Shown piece after piece: positions 47,810-58,617 of a DNA stretch of 64,000 nucleotides. This DNA is from Porpolomopsis calyptriformis (lineage: Eukaryota; Basidiomycota; Agaricomycetes; Agaricales; Hygrophoraceae), in contig OX621172.1 in assembly GCA_951640195.1 (NCBI GenBank), positions 248,001-312,000 of the forward strand, in the 5' to 3' direction. The translations under genes were made by a program, and so were the position numbers. Numbering within the stretch: the stretch's first letter is position 1; the number at the start of each line of letters is the position of its first letter. The notes below the pieces were generated by a model. That model had not been told where the DNA came from. It did not search any database and saw only the letters and a list, made by a program, of their open reading frames with translations.

Positions 47810-48298
47810 TCCTTGGTCTTTCAGTTTCTCTCCCTACATGAGTAATGTCAATACCAGACTGTGATGACAAGCGATGGCATACATTGATCAAGTTGCATGG
47901 CCCATCCCAGGACGAAAGACAGAACAAAGGTCATCCGATGGCAAATTTGTTTGTCCTGGAAGGGACTTGACACGCTGAATGGGGAAAGTGGGCATATCAA
48001 CGAGGCATTGGTGCTGAGAAGAATGTGAGGCGCCAGAACCGTATTCATCTCGCCGATCGAGGATAATGAGAGGGGTAGGTTCTGATTTCCTTCATTTGAA
48101 ATACAACGCCCTGATCAGAACCAACCCTCAAAACACCCTCTCATTATCCTCGATACCATAGCCATAAGTCGATGACAAGTCTTTCGGTGGTGTATTTATT
48201 GAGGGATCCCGGAGGTCAAACAGGCCCCTTTTTACCACCAGTGGTCGAGAGGTGTGAACAGGCGACAAACATCCACCAACAACTCGTTACGCATACAG
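47810..48298. other. Intergenic region carrying an inverted repeat
   Basis: No gene. The inverted repeat at 48058-48152 is listed separately. The last 60 bp are the HOP2 leader. Confidence 0.5.
48058..48152. repeat. Inverted repeat with long near-perfect arms
   Basis: Left arm 48058-48086 and right arm 48114-48152. The outer 17 bp (CGAGGATAATGAGAGGG and its complement) are perfect, then a 7-9 nt asymmetry, then GGTTCTGAT pairs again. The loop is about 27 nt. Confidence 0.85.
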
Positions 48299-49378
48299 AT
48301 GAGCGGGAAGGGAAAAAACGGGGACGTTAAGGTCCTCAAGGGCCAAGAAGGTGAATATTTCTTTGGTCTTAAACTCTCGATAGGTTTGACTTGGATGCGG
48401 TTCGTGTCAAGCGGAGGCCAAGATTCTGGAATACGTTAAAAAAGTCAGTGGTACACATCCGACGCTCAGTTTAACTCATATCCGCATGATTTCAGATGAA
48501 TCGACCATACGGCGCGGTAGATGTCGCGGCGAATCTTAAAGGCGCGGTTCCCAAAGCTGCAACACAGAAAATCCTCGTCGCGCTCGCAGAAAAAGGCGAG
48601 CTTGTCCAAAAAACATATGGCATGTGTCGATTTATATTCCCATGAAACTTACCATTTCTCAATCTTATCAGGCAAGACTACTTTTTTTGTCGCTAATCAA
48701 GGGAACATTGACGTTTTGCCGGCTGAAAAACTCGCCGCTATGGAAGCCGAACTTAAATCCGTTGAAGAAGAGAACAAACGGTGTGAAACCCGGGTAAAAG
48801 GCCTATCTGCCGGTATGTTGTATTTGGAACGATGATGTTCACGCTCAACTCAACATGCCGCAGAATTGACGAAGTTGAAAGCAAGCCCTACCGATGCAGA
48901 ACTGCAAACGCGAATTAATGAGACATTGATGGCCGTAATACACGTGATATCACTGACGCTCTCCTGCCCTCATCTGATTACCACTTCGTTTGCAGCTAGA
49001 GAACACCAAAGCTCGGCTTTCGCCACTTCGTTCTGGTGCTCCGTTGATTTCTGAACAAGAACTGGCGCAAATCGAGACTGACTGGACAAAGTGGAGAAAC
49101 GAATGGGTTCGGAGGAAGAAGATATTCATGACGTACGCACATTGAACTCTCTTGGAACGCTGATTCTATATAACCGGTTGAGCCCGGTCTAACGTAAAAC
49201 TAAATGCAGGTTTTGGCAACTTGCAACCGACGCTCTACCCCCTCAAGATGCTACAAACTTGGCCGAAGACCTTGGTATAGAGTTTGACACCCGTGAACAC
49301 ACGGCGCTAGAGAGTGACATACTGTCTGCCCACCAAAATGCTTCTCGCGCCGGCCTCAAACGAAAGTGGTCACCTTGA
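48299..49378 (+). CDS. HOP2: Homologous-pairing protein 2 (meiotic recombination)
   Basis: Seven exons: 48299-48350, 48412-48443, 48496-48619, 48672-48812, 48864-48934, 48996-49132, 49210-49378; 241 residues. The winged-helix N-terminus is clear: KILEYVKK then MNRPYGAVDVAANLKG, AATQKILVALAEKGELVQK, TYGKTTFFVANQ. A coiled coil follows (LAAMEAELKSVEEENKR), then ENTKARLSPLRSG, TDWTKWRNEWVRRKKIFM and the C-terminal helices FWQLATDALPP. Hop2 with Mnd1 helps Dmc1/Rad51 strand invasion in meiosis, so presence of an intact copy suggests a sexual cycle. The intron 48620-48671 begins with GC (GCATGT). Confidence 0.92.
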
Positions 49379-50158
49379 TTGCTGTGTCTGTCAATGTTTT
49401 CTCGCTAACTCTGGTGCTGTCATTGTACGACGATAAATGGCCGAATACGTGTATCATACTATAAACTCAGATCGAGGGCTTTACGATGCCTGAACTCAAC
49501 CTGTAATATACAACGGATGCATCATCAGAGTTAATGGCAAGGTACACCTCTGATGGATGTGACAATGAGGTAAATATGTCTTGAAGCCTGTGGAGATGGT
49601 TATGACAGGATCATAAAGAGGAACAAAACATGCCAGTTGAGTGAAATTGACTCAGTAAGAGAACAGGGAACAACATGTGAGAGGGATTGCTGTGATTGAG
49701 AGTAAGCTATTGAGATTGCAGCATGGGAAGAAACCAACTGTTCCAGGTTTGATCCCTTTGATAACACTCCATGAACAGTCCTGAAGCTCTGTTACTTCAA
49801 TGTCGCGCCACTGTTGTGCTGGAAGAAGGTTGGCAACATCCACACTTCCTAGGGATGACTCTTACCATACATCAAATCATTATATGTCTGGAACAAAGAC
49901 CCAGCTTTTAGAGGGTACTTTTCAAGCAAATGGGAGAGAGCAGAATACTGCCGAATGTTAATGAATCATGGACTGAATGCATGAGAACTTACCGAAGGGT
50001 GTGACTGCATACGAATAGATCGACGCTAGAAAAGGGGTCACCAGTCGATACACGTGACCCGGGTTCTTCATGTCCTGCTTGCCGAGCAGCTGCTTCTGGC
50101 GGATGTAGCTGCTATAGATAAAGCCCACCCCCAATGTCTGCCGTACGTCCTCACCACA
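49379..50158. other. Intergenic, no gene seen
   Basis: About 780 bp between HOP2 and the acyl-CoA ligase, both on the plus strand. Minus-strand frames here are short and unsupported. Promoter of the ligase expected in the last few hundred bases. Confidence 0.45.
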
Positions 50159-52351
50159 ATGTATATAGCGTCCGTCTACCCTCCTGTCCCTCCTTTCGAG
50201 GACAACAATATTCACCACACCCTCTTTCGCCGCCCCGGCCAAGCTGATTGGCCCGATTATACACTCTATATCGAAGCTATAACAGGACGGAAACAAACAT
50301 ACCACGACTTTTTGGAACGGGTGTATGATGGCGCAACGTTTATGGGAACACCCGTGGCAGAGGGGGGGCTCGGGCTCACTGCAGAAGACGGGGAGGTCAT
50401 TGGTATCCTCAGTGACAATTGCATCGTGAGTTGAGAGCTCGTTCGCAACCAACTCCCTGACCTCTCGTAAATTCAGGATTATGCCATTCTGGCCCACGCG
50501 CTTTTCGTGATAGCAACCCCGTTCTCCTTGCTATCCAGTCACTCCACTCCGTTCGAGCTCAACCATGCTTTACGGGTATCTGATGTCACTCGTTTGTTCG
50601 TATCTCCGAGGCTACTCCCTCTCGCCCTCAACGCCGCAAGCGAGGCAGGAATTCCTGAACGCCATATATATATCATGGAAGGACGTGTCGAAGGAAGACT
50701 GAGCTTTGGTGGTATGATAGACCGTGTCCGAACCAAGCGCATGTCAAGACTTCCCGTCCGGCATGCAAAAAAGGACTCATTGGCATACCTGGTTTTCTCT
50801 AGCGGGACAAGCGGCTTACCCAAAGGTAAATGATCATACTTGGTCACTTTTTCGTTAGTCAACGACCTGGCAGCGGTTATGATCTCCCACGGAAATGTTA
50901 TTTACTCCTTTATGCAATATATCGTTATGGCCCAGGAGTTTTACAAGACATTCACGGCACGTTCTCGAATAATTCGGTTGTGGTACCGATTTGACAGTGT
51001 ACTCTAGCCTCCAACAAACATGCCGGGGGTCATTCCGGCCACTCTCGCCTTCCTCCCCATGTACCACTCTTACGGCTTGCACTCTTTTGTTATACGTTCG
51101 TTTCTCGCTCCAACCACTCTTGTATTACTTCCAAAATGGGATATCGAAATCGCACTCAACGCCATCCCCAAGTTAGTTTCAACCCATTCGTTATTATTGA
51201 AATTTCAATCTTCCTCCAGATATCGCATATCTTCTTTCCCCATGATTCCTTCTGTTGTCCATCAACTCGTCAACCACCTCAAAACACACAAGGGCGATCT
51301 CAGTTCGCTCGCGAGCATTGGATGCGGCGCGGCATATCTCCCTCCCCAGTTGGCGGAAAAGCTAACAAGCCTTGCTCCGAGGGAAGTCGTGTTCACGCAA
51401 GGTATGTCGGGCACGTTTGTCCCCTTCGTCCGTTCTGATGTATATTTTCCATAGGCTATGGAATGTCCGAAGTCGTGGGTTTTCACCTCCGGCTTTAGTT
51501 GGTTCTCGGGTTATTAACGAATCTGCCAGACGATTGCTGCTATGACTACAATCCATCCCGGAATGCTAGACGGACGAGCGAAATCGAGCCGTGGATCGAT
51601 TGGCATCCTCATCCCTGGCATGGAAGCTCGAATCCTACGGGACGACGGCTCCGACGCCGCTGTGAACGAAGCGGGTGAACTTTATCTCAAAGGAGACAAT
51701 GTAGCCTTGGGGTATAAGAAGAATGTGAAGGCTAACGAAGATACATTCATCAACGGGTGGTTGCGAACCGGAGATAGGTTTCGCGTAGATGAGCATGGCA
51801 CTTTTTTGTTGGTATCTATAATTTCCGGCCGATATTTCTATTGATCTGTGTTTTTTGCAGTTTTGACGATAGAGCCAAGGTTCGCCCCGCTTGTCCCAGG
51901 GTCACCGTGTGATGGCTAAGCTGGTTCTAGGATATATTAAAAGTCTCTGGCATACAAGTGTCTCCGACGGAAATCGAAGGTGTCTTGCTCATGCAACCGG
52001 ACAGCCTCATTGTTGACGTTACCGTTGCGGGGGTGAGTGGTGGGAGGACGTCCGATGAGAAAGTCCCTCGCGCGTGGATCGTGCTGAGCGATACAGGTAA
52101 AAAGAAGGGTACCACGGCAGTGCTCGGAACCCTCGATGCTTGGTCTCGGAAGAATCTTAGCAAATATAAATGGCTGAGGGGTGGAATGGAAGTCGTTGAT
52201 GAGGTGGGTCGTACACTAGCATTTTATTGTTCTTTGTGTCTCAACAGTTTTGATATTTTAGATACCTAAATCGCCAACAGGGAAGGTGTTGCGCCGAGTC
52301 CTCCAGGATCGATATGAAGAAAGCTATGGAGCACCGATGGTGAAGCTTTAG
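50159..52351 (+). CDS. Acyl-CoA synthetase / 4-coumarate-CoA-ligase-like adenylating enzyme
   Basis: Ten exons: 50159-50425, 50477-50825, 50874-50956, 51008-51171, 51220-51401, 51455-51474, 51530-51807, 51861-51879, 51931-52203, 52262-52351; 574 residues. ANL-superfamily motifs: SSGTSGLPKAVMISHGN (A3 loop), FLPMYHSYG, QGYGMSEV (A5), GELYLKGDNVALGY, GWLRTGD (A7), VSGIQVSPTEIEG (A8 region) and PKSPTGKVLR with the A10 lysine. It should adenylate a carboxylic acid and pass it to CoA; the substrate cannot be told. No N-terminal presequence and no C-terminal SKL. The intron 50957-51007 starts with GC; a GT alternative at 50927 would remove conserved-length sequence before the third motif. Confidence 0.88.
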
Positions 52352-52570
52352 AGGTTACAAACTTAGGGGTATCCATACCAAAAAGGCGGTAGACAGCAGC
52401 CGCCAGATTATCGGCGTTTATTTCCAAGTTAGGATGTAAGAGAGAACCTTTCAGCTACAAAAGCCAAAGATGACCTTTCCGGGCTGATCCAAGCTATGAT
52501 AGCAAGATGTCAGTTCACTTGATACGAGCGTTAGATCGGCCATAATCCTACTCTTGGCGTCGTTTTTCAT

Positions 52571-55290
52571 ATGTTCGCTCGCCGGCTCTTTTCGCGCAAA
52601 ACCTTGGCGTGGACATCGGGAGGGTGTCTCTTGGCAGTGGGAAGCAGCTACTGGTATCTGAGCTCTGGTTCGAGCTACCCTCCATCCACCAAGGCCAACC
52701 GCCAACCGCCGCCGCCATGGACACCCCCGTCGAGGAGCGAAATGCTGCACGCGCTGAAATCCTCGTCCGGACCGGTCCAAACGCAGCAAGGGGAGGGTGA
52801 ATTTGACTTGCTCGTCATCGGGGGAGGGGCTACCGGTGCTGGTGTGGCGGTCGATGCCGCCAGTCGCGGGTTAAAGGTCGCGTTGGTCGAGATGGACGAC
52901 TTTAGTGCGGGTGCGTTTCCGGATCGGTTTTTATTATTATTATTATTATTATTCATTGAAAATGGCACCGATGGATGTGGGGGGGTGACTACTAGGAGCA
53001 TCCTCTAAATCTACCAAATTGGTGCACGGGGGGGTACGCTATCTCCAGAAGGCGGTCTTTGGGCTCGACTATGAGCAATTCAAGCTTGTTCGGGAGGCGT
53101 TACACGAGCGGCGTATCTTCTTGCAAACTGCGCCCTATCTCTCGACGATGTTGCCAATCATGTTACCCATTTACAAGTGCGGATTCCCTTTTCTTGGGGT
53201 TGTTGTTGTTATTTTGACCATCAGCTAAAGGTATTGGCAAGTTCCATATTACTGGCTGGGATGTAAAATGTACGACACATTAGCGGGCCGAGAAAATATG
53301 GAGAGCTCTTATTTGATGAGCAAGGGTAAGGCTCTGGAGGCGTTCCCAATGCTGAAGAGTGATGGCCTCATTGGTGCTTTGGTCTACTATGATGGTACGC
53401 AATGATTAACTTCGTAGTACGTCTGGCTATACTGAGTCATCCATAGGGCAACATAACGACTCTCGCATGAACCTTGCGCTGATTATGACTGCGGTAAAAC
53501 ATGGCGCAGTTGTAGCCAACCACTGCGAGGCCATCGCCCTCCACCAAAACGACACCGGGAAGCTGAACGGAGCGCGGGTCAAGGATAACCTCACCGGCGA
53601 AGAGTGGGACGTTCGTGCCAAGGCAAGCCCGAGCGTCGCTCTCCATGTGACAGTTCTGCAATAAATATCTCCCCCCTTTCTTTTTTTTCTCGTAGGGAAT
53701 AATAAATGCCACCGGTCCATTTTCCGACACCCTCCTTGCATTCAATAATTCGTCACACAAACCTATCGTCCAACCATCATCCGGCATCCACATTACCCTT
53801 CCAAACTACTACTCCCCGCGTACCATGGGACTTTTAGATCCCGCCACCTCCGATGGGCGGGTCATTTTCTTCCTCCCATGGCAAGGCAACACCATCGCCG
53901 GCACCACCGACTCTCCTGCGGTGGTGGAGCGTGAACCACGCGCACGGGAGGAAGAAATTCGCTGGGTACTCGAGGAGGTGCGCAGATATCTCTCACCGGA
54001 CATCAAGGTCCGTCGGGGAGACGTTCTGAGCGCGTGGAGTGGACTACGGCCACTCGTGCGTAACCCGAACGCGGGTAATACGGAGAAATTAGTTCGGAGT
54101 CACCTGGTTCATGTCTCTGACTCGGGGCTGTTGACGATCGCGGGAGGGAAGTGGACGACATACCGGGCGATGGCGCAGGAGACTGTTGATGTGGCTATCA
54201 AGACGTTTGGGTTGGAGGGGCGAGTGAGAAACGGATGCGTTACGGAGAATTTGACGTTGGAGGGGAGCGACGGTTGGAGCCGCACGATGTTCATCGGTTT
54301 GATCCAAAGGGTGGGTGGCGACGGGCTATTCTCGCCGTTCGAGCGCTGATTTCGGCTTGTATAGTTTGGTCTCGCGACTGATGTTGCGAAGCACTTATCG
54401 GATAGTTATGGAGACCGCGCTTGGACGGTTTGCTCGCTTTCTGCCTCGACAGGGGAAAGATGGCCATTGTATGGTATCCGACTCAGTCCGTCATATCCAT
54501 GTGCGTTGCCTCATCTGTCGATGGTTTCATGATGATGATTCCCGTCCTGCTAGACATTGAAGCGGAAGTCAGATATGCTGTTCGTCATGAGTATGCGCAA
54601 ACTGCGATCGACGTTCTCGCACGACGAACACGGCTGTCGTTCCTAAATGCGAGGGCGGCACTGGACGCCCTTCCGTGTGTGGTTGATATCATGGCCGAAG
54701 AGCTCAATTGGACGAGGGCTCAAAAGCGGCAGGAGGTGGAGGACGCTGTGCTGTTTTTGAGGAGCATGGGGTTGGCGCCTGATGTGGACAGGGCTTCCGC
54801 GGAGCTTGCGCCGAAGGGTTTGTTGGAGCGGGCGCTTTGGCGCGTTGCGGGGCTTTGGACGTGGATGGGGAGGGCGAGGCCGTCTGTGGAGTATAGCCGC
54901 GCAAAGTTTGAGGCTGGGGAGGTGGAGGAGTTGCGGAGGATGTTTGAGAAGCGGGCGATGAGGGTTGTTCTTGGAGGGGGGAGTGGGGAGGAAGAAAGGA
55001 TGAAGAAGGTGGAGATTGCTGAGGTGTTGAAGGAGGTACCGGGGTATGAAGACGTCCAGGTGAAGGATTTCGAATATGTGTTTGAGGAGGGGGGCTTCGC
55101 GAGTCAGGTTGACGTGAACTTTGATGAGTTTGTAGAGGTGAGTGCTTTGGTTTGGGGTAATTTTCGCTGATTGTTTCTGGGGATGTAGATTTGTGGGACG
55201 TTGAAGGAAGTGTCAATTATGCCTGTCAATACGGGTAAGCATGAAAGGCGCAAAAGGATTCCTGTGGAGATGAGCGGGGGTGGCGTCTAG
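52571..55290 (+). CDS. GUT2: FAD-dependent mitochondrial glycerol-3-phosphate dehydrogenase
   Basis: Eight exons: 52571-52910, 52996-53176, 53231-53394, 53447-53622, 53696-54310, 54365-54500, 54554-55137, 55189-55290; 765 residues. The N-terminus [14 protein letters not shown] is a mitochondrial targeting sequence followed by a hydrophobic anchor. FAD-binding motif [20 protein letters not shown]; then [75 protein letters not shown]. The C-terminus has an EF-hand-like stretch ([14 protein letters not shown]). It oxidises glycerol-3-phosphate to DHAP at the inner membrane, passing electrons to ubiquinone. The 53623-53695 intron has the classic GC donor (AAG then GCAAGC). Confidence 0.94.
52928..52954 (+). 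repeat. (TTA)n microsatellite in GUT2 intron 1
   Basis: About nine TTA units inside intron 52911-52995. They account for this intron being 85 nt against the usual 50-60. Confidence 0.9.
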
Positions 55291-55402
55291 CTTCCGTGAA
55301 CAGCCCCAAATGCAGCTTATAGCTGAAATTCTACATGACTTACTCACCACCTCTAATCACGTGATTTAACGATGAGTCGCGTCATGAGTCGGTGTAAGAA
55401 CG

Positions 55403-55427
55403 TGACTCAAAGGTTCTCCCTATAAAA
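55403..55427 (+). promoter_or_regulatory. Possible distal promoter: TGACTCA plus TATA box
   Basis: TGACTCA at 55403-55409 is a Gcn4/AP-1-type site; two TGAGTC half matches precede it around 55374-55390. TATAAAA follows at 55421-55427. This lies 1.1 kb upstream of the bZIP gene's ATG and just downstream of GUT2. It may start a long-leader transcript of the bZIP gene or a non-coding RNA. Confidence 0.4.
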
Positions 55428-55536
55428 TGAGGGCGGTGATGATCCGTCCATTCCCTCCTCTCTTGTGTCCGCTCACTGTCTATCTGGCCTGAAATCGTCA
55501 TTTCCGCGACTCTTGACGCTGAATTCTGGTATTTTT

Positions 55537-55865
55537 ATGCTGGCTACAGTCCTACAAACCTGAAACATTACTGTGGCGTCGCATTATTCTTTCAGGGCCT
55601 GCGCTCTGCTGGGCTTTTCTCGGCGAACTTTTCTTGGAAAGAATGAGCTCATAAGTGTCTGTGATAAGAGCCTTCCGAATCGTCGCAGCATACTAGTCTG
55701 CGGCGCTGTTGTCTCGCAGCCTGTTGGTAATTGGACTATGGCACGATTGTCCAGGCTTGTTTCCTGTTTGGTGTGTTTGCCCCCCTATGAGAACCTGTCG
55801 ACTTTCCCACAAAGGCCAAGCAGCTGTCACCTTGGCTGCGGTAAACTGCGATGAAAACTCAATAA
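55537..55865 (+). promoter_or_regulatory. Cluster of short upstream open frames (if a long leader is transcribed)
   Basis: Very short frames in the putative long leader: 55537-55563 (8 codons plus stop), 55643-55654 (ATG AGC TCA TAA, 3 codons) and 55851-55865 (4 codons). A longer one starts at 55738. This resembles the uORF layout of GCN4/cpcA-type leaders, but transcription of this stretch is not shown. Confidence 0.3.
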
Positions 55866-56148
55866 ATCTATGGTCTAGGCAACGGAACAGTTTCATGCGG
55901 TCGACGTGGCGCGCTGGCGGAACACGTGTAACGTTATTCTCATCTGCGGCCCTGACACGCATACCCCCCGAAGGGAATATGAACGGCTTGGCCTGTTTTA
56001 GGCCACGTTTGTGGCCAGGTGATGTCGCGTGATTACAAGCCCTCTGCCCGAACTGAAGCCCTTTACCCCAAAATTTCTAACAAGAACGGACCGGAAATGT
56101 TGACCAGTTCTCAATGGAAACCGTGCAGTGCTCTGAGTGAGCAGGAAT

Positions 56149-56291
56149 TGACTCACTGCCACGTCGCAACCGTGATAGACGGCGGTATTAGCTAATCAGC
56201 TGACAGCTTCTGGTTGACTCAGCCCTTAAATGAGTACGTAATCCACGGCTCTGAGTTTGAAATGCTGTGCTCGGCCTAAAAAATTATAAAA
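56149..56291 (+). promoter_or_regulatory. Proximal promoter of the bZIP gene with two Gcn4-type sites
   Basis: Perfect TGACTCA at 56149-56155 and 56215-56221, TATAAAA at 56285-56291, followed by a pyrimidine-rich leader. The about 200-nt leader down to 56508 contains no ATG. The sites suggest autoregulation by the encoded bZIP protein. Confidence 0.55.
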
Positions 56292-56508
56292 GACCGCACT
56301 GACTCGTTCAATTCCATCCTCGTCTTTCCTCTTACATACCATCTTCATCGGCACCAAAGCAGGCATTGTTCTGCATAAGGTGTCCATTCATCCGACTACT
56401 TCAACCCCGAGGCATTCGTGAGTTCAATCCCTCCTCTCAACCCCCATCTCCCCCCCTCGAAATACAAACAAAACAAAATAAAATCATTTTAAAAAAAAAA
56501 GTCACGAC

Positions 56509-58119
56509 ATGGCTTCGACATCGCATGTCTTCGACTCGATGTCCTCTCCGTTGACTGGCTCACCGTCGCCGACAGCCAGAGCTTCTGCTCAGATGGAATC
56601 AGATTCTCATCTTTCATTTCACACTTGGAGCACTTCTCATTCTCTGTCGTCGGCACACGGGGATGCCGACTCCCGTGATTTGAATGGAAAGCTGATTGAC
56701 CCATCGTCGCCGCGTTGCAGATCCTCAAGGCTGCCGACGTTGCCGCCGTCCACAACCTCAAATTTGAGCACCCCTCCCGAGTCCGCAATTTCCTTCCCTA
56801 TCAGCAGCACCTCCTTCAATCCTACCCCACACCAAGATGTCCGAGACCCGGTGTTGAATTCGGCTCCTTACGCTATACCGTCCTCAAACCCACATCGCTC
56901 TGTTCCGGTTTCAACTCCTGGTTTCCCCTCCCACGATGAATCGCTAAACTCGCACTCTCCCCGTCCTCGGACGTCAACTCAACTGTTTCCCCTCCTGCCG
57001 GATTTGGCCGCACATTATGGCATCCCCCAACTTTTACCCCCTGCACCACGGACAACTCCTCGTAAATCGTCTTTACCATCGTCTAGCTCCAATCATCCAC
57101 CAGACTCCTTCACGCAAGTGTGTTCAAATTACCTGAACATGTTGTCGCAAAATCCCGATGACAGTCGTTTCACGACTGACAATTCATCGCCCATCATGGA
57201 TTCTGTGGATTCCTTCGATCCCCCCGCGGATCAGGCCGCCCGATCGGTCTACGACTTTCTTTCAGGTGACTCAGATTGGTTGCCATTTTCAAAAATCACA
57301 TTGACTCATTCCGTTGCCTGTACAGCCTCTCCGTTGTTTTCTCCGGATTACCCAATGAGTGAATATCTCACCTCGCCGGTCGATGATTCACCCCAAGATG
57401 ACATGCTTACGACTCCTCATCTTGGTTCCGACATTTTAACTCCTCATCTTGAATCCGACATGCTCACAAGTCCCCTTCTCTCTGACGTTGGCGATTCCTT
57501 CGATATGGACTTGTTCGGAGGTTTACCACTCTACGAGACATACATTCAGAAGGATCCACCTTCTGCTGTCTTGCCTGGAAATGCGTTGGATTTAGATGAC
57601 TTGTACTCGATGACTTCGCCTGTTACCCCATCCCTCAACCTCTCGTCCGTCTTCCCCTCTCCACAAACCCCCGCTAGCCCTTCTTTCGTTCCATCACGGA
57701 CGGCAATTCGGAGGAAAAGTTCGGCCACGGGTACACGTAAAAACGTTACCCCCGAAACTCTCGTTCCTCTGGATGCTCCTACGCAACCCCGGAAGTATGC
57801 CATACCTTCGGCTACTTCGCGTAAGGAGCTTCCTGCCGTTTTTGCAAAGAAGCGGGCACGTTCCCAAGCATTGACTGATGACGATGAGGTTGAGGCGCCG
57901 TTGCCTCCTAATGCTTCTGAGAGGGAGCAGATTGAGTGGAAGCGACGGCAGAATACCCTGGCAGCGCGAAAGAGTCGCAAGCGGAAGCTGCAGCATCAAA
58001 TCGAGTTAGAGAATGCTGTCGAGCAGTTGACTGCTGAAAAGGAGATGTGGCGAGTGCGAGCGTTGACTTACCAGGCGCTCCTCAAGAATCACGGCCACGA
58101 TGTTCCAGAATTCTCCTAA
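56509..58119 (+). CDS. bZIP transcription factor, Gcn4/CpcA-like (cross-pathway control)
   Basis: Read as one frame it gives 536 residues. A 60-nt in-frame segment, 57266-57325, has good intron signals (GTGACT, branch-like TTGACTCAT, CTGTACAG); splicing it gives 516 residues and a smoother DFLS-ASPLFSPDYP. The N-terminal half is Ser/Pro/Thr-rich activation-type sequence with repeated TPHLGSDILTPHLESDMLTS. The C-terminus is a bZIP: basic region EWKRRQNTLAARKSRKRK, then zipper leucines in LQHQIELENAVEQLTAEKEM. The NTLAARKSR form is that of Gcn4. It should bind TGACTCA sites in amino-acid biosynthesis genes. The gene has such sites in its own promoter. Confidence 0.87.
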   Translation: MASTSHVFDSMSSPLTGSPSPTARASAQMESDSHLSFHTWSTSHSLSSAHGDADSRDLNGKLIDPSSPRCRSSRLPTLPPSTTSNLSTPPESAISFPISSTSFNPTPHQDVRDPVLNSAPYAIPSSNPHRSVPVSTPGFPSHDESLNSHSPRPRTSTQLFPLLPDLAAHYGIPQLLPPAPRTTPRKSSLPSSSSNHPPDSFTQVCSNYLNMLSQNPDDSRFTTDNSSPIMDSVDSFDPPADQAARSVYDFLSGDSDWLPFSKITLTHSVACTASPLFSPDYPMSEYLTSPVDDSPQDDMLTTPHLGSDILTPHLESDMLTSPLLSDVGDSFDMDLFGGLPLYETYIQKDPPSAVLPGNALDLDDLYSMTSPVTPSLNLSSVFPSPQTPASPSFVPSRTAIRRKSSATGTRKNVTPETLVPLDAPTQPRKYAIPSATSRKELPAVFAKKRARSQALTDDDEVEAPLPPNASEREQIEWKRRQNTLAARKSRKRKLQHQIELENAVEQLTAEKEMWRVRALTYQALLKNHGHDVPEFS

Positions 58120-58617
58120 ATGTCCTGTTGTCAGCTCGAACTTTTATCACCATTCCCCCCCCTCACTTTCTTTCGGACTCCTGTTGCCCCCTCAGTATCG
58201 GCAGCCTTCGCTACTCCGTGTACTTTATTATCATCACCATTCCCCTTCCCAATGGCTTAGGAGTACGTCGTATCCCCCCCCCCACTCCCCCTTCCATGCT
58301 ATGTACGCTTTCGGTTTTTCTTTATTCGTTACACTACAGCAATCGGTTGACCGTCCTTTAACACTGACATGATCCATTCCCCCTTTTCCGCAATACCCCA
58401 TCTCATCTTCACTATGTAGTCCTCTGTACTTTAGTAAAAGGAGAGAAATTCTATGTTTTTGTTTGTATGTTATTTGTCTCATTAAGTCTCTTTCGACCGT
58501 CACATGGTCCTTGGGTTGGGATTCCAAACTCAAGGATACCCTCATTCACCCCCATATTCCTCCTCACTCCAGGCACCAAGTGCAAGGAACGGTAATATCG
58601 TGCATAGAACCGGAAAA
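58120..58617. other. Intergenic, bZIP 3' UTR and GDA1 promoter
   Basis: About 500 bp, C/T-rich, no supported gene. An in-frame ATG at 58504 could extend the next protein by 38 residues; 58618 is preferred. Confidence 0.5.

Noticed and set aside
54704..55216. Minus-strand Pro/Ser-rich frame over GUT2
   Set aside because: Antisense shadow of the conserved GUT2 C-terminal exon.
57546..57980. Minus-strand frame over the bZIP gene
   Set aside because: Antisense of the bZIP basic region and activation domain; no motif of its own.
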